In this document: positions 10,560 to 19,947 of the stretch, in pieces
How positions within the stretch are numbered: the first letter of the stretch is position 1
Layout of the letters: every line of letters starts with the position of its first letter
Origin: Mycobacterium sp. ITM-2016-00316
GTDB taxonomy: Bacteria; Actinomycetota; Actinomycetes; Mycobacteriales; Mycobacteriaceae
Length of the DNA stretch: 64,000 nucleotides
Assembly: GCF_002968335.2 (NCBI RefSeq)
Contig: NZ_CP134398.1
Span: 3,658,001-3,722,000 of the forward strand
Reading direction: 5' to 3'
Translations under genes and position numbers: made by a program
The notes under the pieces: generated by a model
Databases searched by the model: none
What the model was told of the DNA's origin: nothing
What the model saw: the letters and a program-made list of their open reading frames with translations, nothing else

Positions 10560-10985
10560 ATGATCAATCTGTCCGCTCGCCTGGACGCGCTGGCACCGTC
10601 GATACTGAGTCTCGTCCGGATCGTCTTCGGATTCCTGTTCACCGCGTTCGGCACCTCCAAGATGTTCGGTTGGCCCATCGCGATGACGATGCCGACCGGG
10701 TCCTGGCCCGCCTGGTACGCGGGGCTGATCGAGTTGGTCGCCGGGTTGCTCATCATGTTCGGCCTGTTCACCCGTGCCGCAGCGTTCGTCGCCTCCGGCA
10801 CCATGGCCGTCGCCTACTTCTGGCAGCACCAGCCGATGGGCCTCTGGCCGATCGTCCCGCCGGAGTACGGCGGAAACGGCGGGCTCGACGCCATCGCGTT
10901 CTGTTTCGTGTTTTTCCTGTTGGTCTTCACCGGCCCCGGGCCGTATTCCGTGGACAGGTTGCGGACCCGGACACCCGAGCACTAG
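10560..10985 (+). CDS. DoxX-family membrane protein (first of a tandem pair)
   Basis: 141 residues with four hydrophobic segments (about 17-35, 58-78, 82-100, 113-130). The family pattern is clear: RIVFGFLFTAFGTSKMFGW, then a Trp/Tyr-containing loop and an ELVAGLLIMFGLFTR helix. DoxX proteins are small quinone- or redox-associated membrane proteins whose exact role is debated; in mycobacteria one works with SodA and SseA. The next gene is a close paralogue in the same direction, so this is a local duplication. The pair is absent from the equivalent place in M. tuberculosis as I remember it. Confidence 0.88.
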   Translation: MINLSARLDALAPSILSLVRIVFGFLFTAFGTSKMFGWPIAMTMPTGSWPAWYAGLIELVAGLLIMFGLFTRAAAFVASGTMAVAYFWQHQPMGLWPIVPPEYGGNGGLDAIAFCFVFFLLVFTGPGPYSVDRLRTRTPEH

Positions 10986-11006
10986 GAAATAAGCGGACCG
11001 TAGTCC

Positions 11007-11012
11007 TATTAT
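11007..11012 (+). promoter_or_regulatory. -10 element for a probably leaderless DoxX gene
   Basis: TATTAT (TANNNT type) ends 6 bases before the ATG at 11019, the spacing expected when transcription starts at the A of the start codon. A GGAC-CGTA-GTCC palindrome lies just upstream at 10995-11006 and could be an operator. No Shine-Dalgarno sequence is seen. Confidence 0.5.
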
Positions 11013-11018
11013 TGGTGC

Positions 11019-11435
11019 ATGGCCTCGCCCAATATCGACACCAAGCTGACGCAGTTCGCGCCCGTGGTCCTCTCGGTCTTCCGGATCGTGTTCGGACTGC
11101 TCTTCACGCTGCACGGCACCCAGAAGCTGCTGGGATTCCCGACCGCGATGGAAAGCGGCACCGTCCCGATGGGCACCTGGCCGTACTGGTACGCCGGGGT
11201 CCTGGAACTGGTGCTCGGCCTGCTCATCCTGACCGGACTGTTCACCCGCATCGCGGCCTTCATCGCCTCCGGGGAGATGGCCTACGCGTACTCCAGCGCG
11301 CACCTGCCGACGGCGTTCTGGCCCATCGACAATGGCGGCGAACCCGCGGTGCTGTTCTGCTTCGGGTTCCTGCTGCTGGTGTTTCTCGGCGGCGGTTCGA
11401 TCGCGCTCGACACCATCATCCGAAGGAAGAGTTAA
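11019..11435 (+). CDS. DoxX-family membrane protein (second of a tandem pair)
   Basis: 138 residues, four predicted membrane helices, closely related to the preceding protein: RIVFGLLFTLHGTQKLLGF aligns with its first helix and ELVLGLLILTGLFTR with its third. It probably has its own leaderless promoter. Its TAA overlaps the stop codon of the convergent thioesterase gene by 4 bases (11432-11435), so no separate terminator fits between them. Confidence 0.9.
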   Translation: MASPNIDTKLTQFAPVVLSVFRIVFGLLFTLHGTQKLLGFPTAMESGTVPMGTWPYWYAGVLELVLGLLILTGLFTRIAAFIASGEMAYAYSSAHLPTAFWPIDNGGEPAVLFCFGFLLLVFLGGGSIALDTIIRRKS

Positions 11436-12061
11436 ACAGCTTCCCGCGCCCACGCGGGCATGATGAAGATGCCCTCGGCCTCGACCGTCACGCCCTCGGC
11501 GTCCAAGATCTGCCCGCGCGCAAAGGCTTTGATGCCCTCGGTCCGATCCACCCAGGCTTCGGCACGCAGCGGCCCGAGCGGGGTGCCGCGCAGATATTTC
11601 AACGTCAGCGTGCCGGTGAAGCGCGGCTTGCGCAGACCCTCGCTGGCCACCTCGCCGAGAATGTGGTCGAGCACCAGCGCGCAGATGCCGCCGTGCACCC
11701 GCCCGGGCGGACCCTCGTAGGGCGCCCCGAGGTCGAATTCGGCCCAGCAGCGGCCTGATTCGGTGTGCTCGATGGTCAGCGGCGGCGCAATCGCATTGCG
11801 CAGACCGATCACCGGGTCGGCCCAGGTGATCGGCCGGCCGGTATCGGCATGCAGCATGGTCCGCGGACCGTCGTAGCGCCGCTGCTCCAGGGTGTCGGCG
11901 ACAGCGTCCAGGGCGACCTGCGCCCGGCGGATCGTCTCGCTGTCGGCGCCGGTGGTGATGCTGGCCTCCACCAGTCTGCGCACCGCGGCGGCCAGCGGCC
12001 CGTGCAGCGCCTGCTGGCGGTCGTGCTCATCGGCGCTGATCTCGGAAAACGGCTGGCTCAT
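11432..12061 (-). CDS. PaaI-type hotdog thioesterase
   Basis: 209 residues. An N-terminal helical region (about 1-75) precedes a single hotdog domain. The segment GPPGRVHGGICALVLDHILG is the characteristic hotdog helix of PaaI/acyl-CoA thioesterases, with the HGG turn and an acidic residue at the catalytic position. It most likely hydrolyses acyl-CoA esters; the substrate cannot be told from sequence. It is convergent with the second DoxX gene and divergent from the large M4 protein, in the block inserted between glnA1 and glnE. Confidence 0.88.
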   Translation of the reverse strand: MSQPFSEISADEHDRQQALHGPLAAAVRRLVEASITTGADSETIRRAQVALDAVADTLEQRRYDGPRTMLHADTGRPITWADPVIGLRNAIAPPLTIEHTESGRCWAEFDLGAPYEGPPGRVHGGICALVLDHILGEVASEGLRKPRFTGTLTLKYLRGTPLGPLRAEAWVDRTEGIKAFARGQILDAEGVTVEAEGIFIMPAWAREAV

Positions 12062-12208
12062 CAGATGGTTCTATCATTAGCCGGTCTATCAGTAGCCGGG
12101 CCGGCACTCAAACGCGCCATCGTCTCCGGTCCGGGCGTTTTTGTGGTCTACTTCCAGGCAGTGTTGTCGTTGCCGTCAATTGTTCGGCCACAAGGCGGGG
12201 GCGTTATC

Positions 12209-15200
12209 GTGAGGGACTCGACGGCAGCGGGTTGCGCCCGTCACGTGGGCCGCGTCGGCGCGCTCGCGGTGGCCTTGGGAATCGGCACCGCCATCGCGGT
12301 CCCGGCACCGGCCTGGTCCGATCCCGGCGCCGGCGGCTCGGAGACCAGCCAGTCCGACAGCGCGACCTCCGCGTCCGAACCGACATCATCCGACCCGACA
12401 GCGACCGACACCACACCGGCGACCGCCGGGCCGGAGGCCGGCACCGCGGAGCCCAGCACCTATCCCGGACCGCCGGCCGCCACCGCATCCGAGCGTCCCT
12501 CGCTGCGGACCGCGTCGCCGAAGAAGAAACCCCGCACCGCCCTCACACAGCGGCGCACCGCGAAGACCGCCGCGGCACCGGCGCCGCGGCAGACCGTCGA
12601 GCCTGCGGCACCCGCCCTAGTGCAGACCGTGTCCTCAGAGCCGGCCGCCGCCGCGGCCCCGGTGATCGCCGCGGCCACCGCGAGCAGCACTGTCCCCCAG
12701 TCCGTTCCGAAGCCGACACTGCCGACACCGGCGAAGGTGATCAATACCCTGCTGTCCGCGTTGGCCGCACCGTTCCAGGGCAGCCGGCCCGGCCCGACGG
12801 TCGATTTTCCCGGCCTGTGGGTACTGCTGGCCGCGGCCCGCCGCCAGCTCGGCGTCACCCCCACCGCGACCGCGGCATCCGCCCCGGCAGCCTTGGCGGT
12901 CGCCGCGGCCACCGCCAACGTCGCGCCCGTCATCGGCGCACCGGTGATCGGCGATCCCGATCCGACCACCGGTGCGGTCGGCGGGCAGGTCGTGGCCACC
13001 GATCCCGAGGGCGCCCGGCTCACCTACGCAGTACTCACCCGGCCCGCCCAGGGCACCCTGACATTCACCTCCACCGGCGCGTTCATCTACACGCCCACCG
13101 CGGCCCAACGCGTCCAGGCCGGACTGGCGGCCGTTCCCGACGCCGTCTTCACGGTGACGGTGAGCGACGGCAAGACACCTAAGGTGATTGCGGCGGTGGC
13201 CATCCCGATCGACCCGACGCCGATACACCTGCTCGACCCGGTGCCCACCGCCGGCCGACCGGGCGCGGTGGCGGCCACCAACACCCGTGCCTACCTGGTC
13301 AATGCCGGCACCGTGACGGTGATCGATACCCTGGACGGCACCGTGGTCTCGACGATCCCGGTCGGCACCGATCCGGTGTCGGTCGTGGTCAAGGCCGACG
13401 GCAAGGCGGTCTATGTGGCCGACGCGGCGGGGCGCTCGATCGCGGTGATCGACACCGCCACCAACACCGTGCAGCGCCAGATCGCGCTGCGCTTCACCCC
13501 CACCACGCTGGCGATCAGCCCGTCCGGTGGCGCGGTGTACATCGGCAACGCCACCGGCAAGATGGCCAAGCTCAGCACGTCGACGAACCGCATCACCGCC
13601 TGGATCGCCAACACCACCGGCGCGACGACGCTGGTGGTCAGCCCCGACGGCAAGCGGGTGTACGCGAGCACACCTGCGGGCATCGCCGCCTACAGCACCT
13701 CCTCGTGGTCGAACTCTGCGAAACTGCTTGCCGGCACCATCGATTCAACGGTGCTCGCGGTCAGCCGAGATTCCGCAGCCCTCTACACGGTGACCGACGG
13801 CACCACCGTCAGGGCGCTCAGCGCGGCCAACTTCGGCGTCCTCGGCGAGTTCGGCACCGCCAAGACCACCACGAGCGCCGCGGTCAGCAAAGATGGATCG
13901 CTGCTGTTCCTGACGTCCGACGACGGCGATCTCGCGGTGTACGACACCATGACACGCACCCTGCAGACCACCCTGGACACCGGCAGCGGTATCGGCGGTC
14001 TGGCCGCCAGCCCGGACGGTATGCAGCTGTATCTGACCGATACCGCCGCCGGTGTGCTGCGGGTGGTTTCGCTGGTGCCGGCCAATCTGCGACCCGACGT
14101 GGCAGCACCGACCGGCGCCGGCAACGCGGTCACCGGCCAGGTGATCGGATCGACCGGTGTCACCGACGGTGACGGTGATGCCCTGACGATCACGGTCCTC
14201 ACCAAACCCACCAAGGGCACCATCACGTTCGCCGCCGACGGCACCTTCACCTACACCCCCACCGCAACGGCCCGGCACACCGCAGCCGCCGACACCGCGA
14301 CACTGTCCGCGCTGACCGACACGGTCACCATCACCGTCGACGACGGACGGCGCGGCGTGGTCCAGCAGACCATCACCATCGCGGTGGTCCCGGCGAACAC
14401 CGCGCCGGTGGTGAAAGTGACGGTGAGCAAGCCCAATTCGACAACCGGCGTGATCACCGGCACCGTGAAGGGCACCGACGCCAATCGCGACCGCATCTAC
14501 TACGACGGCACCGCCGCCACCCTGAAGGGCACCCTGGTCGTCGCCGCCGACGGCAAGTTCACCTACACCCCGACCGTCACCGCCCGACATGCCGCGGCGA
14601 CCGCGGACCCGTCGGCCAAGACCGAGACCTTCACCATCACCGTCGATGACGGGCACGGTGGCCTGGTGACGGTGCCGGTGACCGTGAACATCAGTCCCCG
14701 CAACACCGCGCCGACCGCCGCGTCGATCAGCGGGCTGTCCGCCGATCCGGCGACCGGACGGGTCACCGGACTGATCGGCGTCACCGATGCCGACCTTGAT
14801 CCGCTGACGTTCGTGGTGCCCACCGCTCCGGCGCGCGGCACCGTCATCGTCAACACCGACGGCAGCTTCGGTTACACCCCCACCGCCGACGCACGCGCAG
14901 CCGGCATCGGCACCGACTCGTTCACCGTGCGGGTCGATGACGGACACGGTGCGACACAGACGCTCACGGTGTCGGTCACCGTCGCGGCGTCGACGCCCGG
15001 CAACGACCTGCCCGTGGCGGGCACCGTCGTGTACACCGTGAACGCTGTGACCGGCGTGGTCAGCGGCCAGATCCAGGTGACCGACTCCTCACCGCTGAGT
15101 TACCTGCTCGCCTCGGCGACGCCGACCAGCGGCACGCTGACCCTCAACCAGAACACCGGCGCGTTCACCTTCACACCGAACACCGTTGCGCGCTACCGCG

Positions 15201-16927
15201 CCTGGTTCACCCCCGGTCCCGACGCACTGGACGTCACCGTGTCGGCGCTCGACGGCACCCACGGGATCCCCGTCGACCTCAGTATCCCGATCGCGGCGGT
15301 GCACCCCGACGTCGACGGCACCCTCACCCTGGCCGAACTGCGGAACCTGGCGTCGACCGGCCACCTCGATGTCGGCCGGAACGCGGCGGGCAAGGTACGC
15401 AATATCGACGGCACCTTCACCGTCGACACCGTCACCGATGCGGTGTCGGCCGCGGCCCTGCTGAACCGGATCTCCACCCTGCTCGGCGTGCCCACCGGGT
15501 TCGCCAAGGCCGGCGATATCACCATGTCCACCAACGACTTCGGCACGGTGTCCTACCGACTCAACCCGACGGTGAACGGGCTGCGGGTGCTGGGCAGCGA
15601 GCTGGTGCTCACCACCGACGGTACCGGCATGGTCACCAGCCTGATCAGCAACTACGACCCGGCCATCACCGCGGTCAACACCGTCCCGATCGGCACGGTG
15701 GACCGGGTCTCCAAGGTCATCGAGCTGATCAAGGCCGACCTGGTGTCCGATCTCGGCGGCAACCCCAGCCAGGCCACCAGGGATGCCTTCTTCGCGACAC
15801 TGCACTACGACACCGAATTGGTGATCTACCACGAGGATCTGAACAACGAGCCCAGACTGGCCTGGCGGGTTGACGTGACCTCCGCGGCCGACAGCCGATA
15901 CCCCTCGATCGGCACCCGCTACATCATCGCCGCGAGCGGGGCCAAACCCGGCGCCATCATCTCCGAATTCTCCGCCGCGCAGCACGCTGTGGCCCCGGTG
16001 CGCTCCTCGGGCACCGATCAGCTGGGCAAGGTGCGCACGGTGACCGCCGCCAACACCGGGTCCTCGATCGTGCTGACCGATATCGGCCGCAACATCACCA
16101 CCTACGCGACCAGGTACCAGGCCACGTGGTCGGGGCTGCCCAGCATCCCCGGCGAGGTGGTGGGATATACGACGAGCTGGCTGCGGTCCGCGGTGTCGGC
16201 ACAGGCGAACATGATTCGGGTCTTCGACTACTACGCGGGCGTGCTGGGCCGGGATTCGTTCGATGACAACGGCGCAGCGCTGGTGCTCAGCATCGACTAC
16301 AACCCCGGCGGCGCGTCGGCGAGCGGCTGGCGCAATGCCGCCTGGTCCGGATCGGTGATGGTGTTCGGGGATGCCGGCAACACCCAGGCGGCCCTGGATC
16401 TGGTGGCCCACGAATACACCCACGCGGTCATCCAGTACATCAACGGGCTTGCCTACCTGGGTGAGTCGGGCGCCGTGAACGAGTCCTATGCCGACATCAT
16501 GGGCGCCCTCATCGAGAACAAGACCGGTTCTGCCCGCTGGCTTTTCGCCGAAGACGCCGCGGGTAGCCCGTACCGCAACATGGAGGACCCGTCGGATTAC
16601 CGGCAGCCCGAGCATTACGGCGGCCGCCTCGTCGACGGATGCGGATGCACCGCCAACGACGATTTCGACTATGTGCACAGCAACAGCGGCATCATGAACT
16701 TCGCCGCATACAAGATGATGGAAGCCACCAAGAATCAGGTGTCCGGGGAACAGTGGGCGCGGGTGTTCTACGACTCGCTGTACCGGCTGCCCTCGACGGC
16801 GAAGTTCGTCGACGCCCGGTACGCGATCATCTCCTCGGCGCGCGCCGAAGGGTTCGGCGCCGCCCAGATCGAAGCCATCAAGGCAGCTTTCGACTCCGTG
16901 GGGATCGTCGCCGACCGGCTGACCTGA
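12209..16927 (+). CDS. Secreted modular protein: Ig/VCBS-type repeats, beta-propeller, FTP propeptide, M4 metallopeptidase
   Basis: 1572 residues from a GTG start. Order by eye: signal peptide (about 1-36, ending APAWS); Ser/Thr/Pro/Ala-rich low-complexity region to about 230; a VCBS/cadherin-like repeat (about 235-335); a YVTN/YncE-like beta-propeller (about 340-625, repeats such as VVSPDGKRVYAS); four more VCBS-like repeats (about 625-1030, recurrent GTFTYTPTATARH-type ends); a fungalysin/thermolysin-propeptide-like segment (about 1107-1255); and an M4 peptidase domain. The zinc site is complete: HEYTH at 1401-1405, glutamate ligand 1425 in NESYAD, exactly 20 residues after the second His as in thermolysin, and a candidate catalytic His1490 in VHSNSG. 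Probably an exported zymogen with adhesive or binding modules. The upstream in-frame extension lacks a signal sequence, so the GTG after the thioesterase gap is preferred. Confidence 0.9.
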   Translation: MRDSTAAGCARHVGRVGALAVALGIGTAIAVPAPAWSDPGAGGSETSQSDSATSASEPTSSDPTATDTTPATAGPEAGTAEPSTYPGPPAATASERPSLRTASPKKKPRTALTQRRTAKTAAAPAPRQTVEPAAPALVQTVSSEPAAAAAPVIAAATASSTVPQSVPKPTLPTPAKVINTLLSALAAPFQGSRPGPTVDFPGLWVLLAAARRQLGVTPTATAASAPAALAVAAATANVAPVIGAPVIGDPDPTTGAVGGQVVATDPEGARLTYAVLTRPAQGTLTFTSTGAFIYTPTAAQRVQAGLAAVPDAVFTVTVSDGKTPKVIAAVAIPIDPTPIHLLDPVPTAGRPGAVAATNTRAYLVNAGTVTVIDTLDGTVVSTIPVGTDPVSVVVKADGKAVYVADAAGRSIAVIDTATNTVQRQIALRFTPTTLAISPSGGAVYIGNATGKMAKLSTSTNRITAWIANTTGATTLVVSPDGKRVYASTPAGIAAYSTSSWSNSAKLLAGTIDSTVLAVSRDSAALYTVTDGTTVRALSAANFGVLGEFGTAKTTTSAAVSKDGSLLFLTSDDGDLAVYDTMTRTLQTTLDTGSGIGGLAASPDGMQLYLTDTAAGVLRVVSLVPANLRPDVAAPTGAGNAVTGQVIGSTGVTDGDGDALTITVLTKPTKGTITFAADGTFTYTPTATARHTAAADTATLSALTDTVTITVDDGRRGVVQQTITIAVVPANTAPVVKVTVSKPNSTTGVITGTVKGTDANRDRIYYDGTAATLKGTLVVAADGKFTYTPTVTARHAAATADPSAKTETFTITVDDGHGGLVTVPVTVNISPRNTAPTAASISGLSADPATGRVTGLIGVTDADLDPLTFVVPTAPARGTVIVNTDGSFGYTPTADARAAGIGTDSFTVRVDDGHGATQTLTVSVTVAASTPGNDLPVAGTVVYTVNAVTGVVSGQIQVTDSSPLSYLLASATPTSGTLTLNQNTGAFTFTPNTVARYRAWFTPGPDALDVTVSALDGTHGIPVDLSIPIAAVHPDVDGTLTLAELRNLASTGHLDVGRNAAGKVRNIDGTFTVDTVTDAVSAAALLNRISTLLGVPTGFAKAGDITMSTNDFGTVSYRLNPTVNGLRVLGSELVLTTDGTGMVTSLISNYDPAITAVNTVPIGTVDRVSKVIELIKADLVSDLGGNPSQATRDAFFATLHYDTELVIYHEDLNNEPRLAWRVDVTSAADSRYPSIGTRYIIAASGAKPGAIISEFSAAQHAVAPVRSSGTDQLGKVRTVTAANTGSSIVLTDIGRNITTYATRYQATWSGLPSIPGEVVGYTTSWLRSAVSAQANMIRVFDYYAGVLGRDSFDDNGAALVLSIDYNPGGASASGWRNAAWSGSVMVFGDAGNTQAALDLVAHEYTHAVIQYINGLAYLGESGAVNESYADIMGALIENKTGSARWLFAEDAAGSPYRNMEDPSDYRQPEHYGGRLVDGCGCTANDDFDYVHSNSGIMNFAAYKMMEATKNQVSGEQWARVFYDSLYRLPSTAKFVDARYAIISSARAEGFGAAQIEAIKAAFDSVGIVADRLT

Positions 16928-16948
16928 GCGGGTCGGCCCCCGACCGGT

Positions 16949-19906
16949 TCAGCCCCCGAAGACGTTGAGCACCACGGCCTTCGCGCGCCGTGTCACCCGC
17001 AGGTAGTTGTCCAGGAACTCCCCGCCGTCGCCACCTGCCCAACCGGCTGCGGCCGCAACGGCATTGAGCTGACGCCCCGGGCCGGGCAGCTGGTCGGTGG
17101 GCTTGCCGCGCACCAGCACCAGCGCATTGCGGGCCCTGGTCGCGGTGAGCCAGGCTTCGCGCAGCAGCGCGACATCGCCCTCGGCGACCAGTTCGGCGGC
17201 ACCGATGGCGTCCAGCGTCTCCAGTGTCGAGGTGTTGTGCAGCGACGGGATTTTGTGCCCGTAGCGCAGTTGCAGCAGCTGCACCGTCCACTCGATATCG
17301 GCGAGGCCGCCGCGCCCCAGCTTGGTGTGGGTGTTCGGGTCCGCACCGCGGGGCAGTCGCTCGGCGTCCACCCGGGCCTTGACCCGACGGATCTCCTGCA
17401 CGGTTTCGGCCGACACCCCGCCCGCCGGATAGCGGGTCTTGTCGACCATCAACAGGAACCGCTCTCCCAGTTCGGCGTCGCCGGCCACCCGGTGCGCCCG
17501 CAGCAGGGCCTGGATCTCCCAGGGCTGGGCCCACTGCGCGTAATAGGCCTCATACGAGGACAGCGTCCGCACCAGCGGGCCGTTGCGGCCCTCCGGACGC
17601 AGGCCGATGTCCACCTCCAGAGGCGGGTCGGCGCTGGGGGTTCCGAGCAGCGCCCGCACCTGTTCGGCGACGGTCACCGACCACTTCACCGCGACGGCTT
17701 CCTCGACTCCGTCGGCGGGTTCGCAGACGAACATGACGTCGGCGTCGGAGCCGTATCCCAGTTCACGGCCGCCGAGCCGGCCCATCCCGATCACCGCGAT
17801 GCGCGCCGGTGGCCCGCTCTCCGGTGACCTGTCCCGGACCACCACGTCCAGCGCGGCCTGCAGCACCGCGACCCAGATGGATGTCAGGGCGCGGCACACA
17901 TCGGACACCTCGAGCATGCCGAGCAGATCCGCCGAGGCGACGCGGGCCAGTTCCTGACGGCGCAGGGTCCGCGCCGCCGCGATCGCCCGCGCCGGATCCT
18001 GGTGTCGTCCCGCCGATGCGACCAGCGCCCGGCCCACGGTGTCGGGGTCGACGTCGAGCAGCTTGGGCCCCTGCGGGCCGTCGGCGTACAGCTGGATGAC
18101 CTCGGGGGCCTTCATCAACAGATCCGGCACGTAGGCCGAGATGCCGAGCACCCGCATCAGTCGTTTGGCGACCGCGCCCTCGTCGCGCAGCGTGGCCAGA
18201 TACCAGCGCAGGTCCCCCAGCTCCTCGCTGATCCGCCGGTAGGACAGCAGTCCGGCGTCCGGGTCGGGGGTGTCGGACAACCAGTCCAGCAGCGTGGGCA
18301 GCAGCACCTGCTGCACCCGGCCGCGCCTGCCGCCCTCGCCGGCCAGCGCGGCCAGGTGGGTCAGCGCGCTCTGCGGGCCCTCGTAGCCGAGTGCGGCGAG
18401 CTGGCGCTCGGCGGCCTCGGTCGACATCCCCTCCGCGAAGCCCGGCTTGCCGACCGATTCCAGCAGCGGCTGGTAGAACAGCTTGGCGTGCAGGCGCGAC
18501 ACCCGCATGCTCTGGCGTTTGAGTTCCTGGCGCAACACCCCGAGCGCGTCGTGCTGACCGTCGGGGCGCATGTGCGCGGCGCGCGCCAACCAGCGCATCC
18601 CCTCCTCGTCATCGGACTCGGGCAACATGTGGGTGCGCTTGAGGCGCTGCAGCTGCAACCGGTGTTCGAGCAGCCGCAGGAACTCATAGGACGCGGTGAG
18701 GTTGGCGGCATCGTCACGGCCGACGTAACCGCCCGCGCTCAGGGCGGCCAGCGCGTCGACCGTGGAGGCCACGTGCAGCGAGTCGTCGTTGCGGCCGTGC
18801 ACCAATTGCAGGAGCTGAACTGCGAATTCGACATCGCGCAGACCACCGGTGCCCAGTTTGAGCTCCCGCGCCCGCACCCCGGCGGGGACCAGTTCCTCGA
18901 CGCGGCGGCGCATCGCCTGCACCTCGACCACGAAATCCTCGCGCTCGCAGGCGGTCCACACCATCGGCATGAGCGCCTCGATGTAGCGGGCACCGAGCTC
19001 GGGGTCGCCGGCGGCCGGTCGTGCCTTCAGCAGCGCCTGGAACTCCCAGGTCTTGGCCCACCGCTCGTAGTAGGCGATATGTGATTCCAGGGTCCGCACC
19101 AGCTGGCCCTGTTTGCCCTCGGGCCGCAGTGCCGCGTCCACCTCGAAGAAGGTGTCGCCGGCGAAGCGCATCATCTCGCCCGCCACCCGGGTGGTGATCG
19201 CATCCGCTTTCTCCACCACGAAAATGATGTCCACGTCGCTGACGTAATTCAGCTCGCGGGCACCGCATTTGCCCATCGCGATCACCGAGATCACCGGCGC
19301 GGGGGCGTCCCCGCACACCGTCTTGACGGCGATGGTCAGCGCCGCGGCCAGCGCGGCGTCGGCCAGATCCGAGAGGTGTTCGCCGACGGTGCTGAACTGC
19401 AGCACCGGTTCGTTCTCGACCGTCGGCGCCATATCGAGCGCGGCGAGCACCAACAGCCGGTCCCGGTAGAGGGTCTGCAGCGGCAGGCTCGCCGTGCGCG
19501 GGTCGGCGATACCCTCCGCTTCGGCGACGAACGCCTGCCGCAACTCCTCGACGGGCGGCAGCGTGACCGCACCCGCCAGCAGATGCCAGGACTGCGGCCG
19601 GGCGATCAGGTGATCGCCGAGGGCCAGCGACCCGCCCAGGATCGAGAACAACCGGCCGCGCAGCGCCTTGTCCTTCAACAGCGCCTGGTTGAGTTCCGTC
19701 CAGTCGGACTCCAGCGCGTCGGCGAGGCGCACCATGGCCCGCAACGCCACATCGGCGTCGGGTGCCCGCGACAGTGACCACAACAATTCGACGTGGTCAT
19801 CGGTGGTCCAGCCGAGCCGGTCCAGGTCCTCCCGCGCGGTGAGCTCGACAAGTCCGAGCCGGCCCACACCGGGCAGTTTGGGGCGCTGCGTCGCGGGTTT
19901 GGCCAC
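16949..19906 (-). CDS. glnE: Bifunctional glutamine synthetase adenylyltransferase/deadenylase
   Basis: 985 residues, near the usual length. GlnE adds AMP to, and removes it from, the regulatory tyrosine of GlnA1 according to nitrogen status. Both nucleotidyltransferase modules are intact: the N-terminal deadenylase motif [18 protein letters not shown] (about residue 210) and the C-terminal adenylylase motif [18 protein letters not shown] (about residue 710), each with the SDxD metal-binding pair. The ATG at 19906 ([13 protein letters not shown]) opens directly into the family sequence. glnA2 lies 41 bases upstream on the same strand, separated by a dispersed repeat. Confidence 0.97.
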   Translation of the reverse strand: MAKPATQRPKLPGVGRLGLVELTAREDLDRLGWTTDDHVELLWSLSRAPDADVALRAMVRLADALESDWTELNQALLKDKALRGRLFSILGGSLALGDHLIARPQSWHLLAGAVTLPPVEELRQAFVAEAEGIADPRTASLPLQTLYRDRLLVLAALDMAPTVENEPVLQFSTVGEHLSDLADAALAAALTIAVKTVCGDAPAPVISVIAMGKCGARELNYVSDVDIIFVVEKADAITTRVAGEMMRFAGDTFFEVDAALRPEGKQGQLVRTLESHIAYYERWAKTWEFQALLKARPAAGDPELGARYIEALMPMVWTACEREDFVVEVQAMRRRVEELVPAGVRARELKLGTGGLRDVEFAVQLLQLVHGRNDDSLHVASTVDALAALSAGGYVGRDDAANLTASYEFLRLLEHRLQLQRLKRTHMLPESDDEEGMRWLARAAHMRPDGQHDALGVLRQELKRQSMRVSRLHAKLFYQPLLESVGKPGFAEGMSTEAAERQLAALGYEGPQSALTHLAALAGEGGRRGRVQQVLLPTLLDWLSDTPDPDAGLLSYRRISEELGDLRWYLATLRDEGAVAKRLMRVLGISAYVPDLLMKAPEVIQLYADGPQGPKLLDVDPDTVGRALVASAGRHQDPARAIAAARTLRRQELARVASADLLGMLEVSDVCRALTSIWVAVLQAALDVVVRDRSPESGPPARIAVIGMGRLGGRELGYGSDADVMFVCEPADGVEEAVAVKWSVTVAEQVRALLGTPSADPPLEVDIGLRPEGRNGPLVRTLSSYEAYYAQWAQPWEIQALLRAHRVAGDAELGERFLLMVDKTRYPAGGVSAETVQEIRRVKARVDAERLPRGADPNTHTKLGRGGLADIEWTVQLLQLRYGHKIPSLHNTSTLETLDAIGAAELVAEGDVALLREAWLTATRARNALVLVRGKPTDQLPGPGRQLNAVAAAAGWAGGDGGEFLDNYLRVTRRAKAVVLNVFGG

Positions 19907-19921
19907 CCACCCACGCTACCT

Positions 19922-19941
19922 GGGGCGAGCGAAGCGACGGG
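19922..19941 (+). repeat. Dispersed short repeat, full 20-nt form
   Basis: GGGGCGAGCGAAGCGACGGG between glnE and glnA2. The identical 20-mer occurs in reverse complement at 63634-63653 and 63856-63875, and its core GAGCGAAGCGAC recurs elsewhere in the window. Confidence 0.75.
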
Positions 19942-19947
19942 GACCGG

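Noticed and set aside
15089..16678. 529-codon antisense frame over the M4 protein
   Set aside because: The sense frame has a complete zinc site and export signal; the antisense has only compositional bias.
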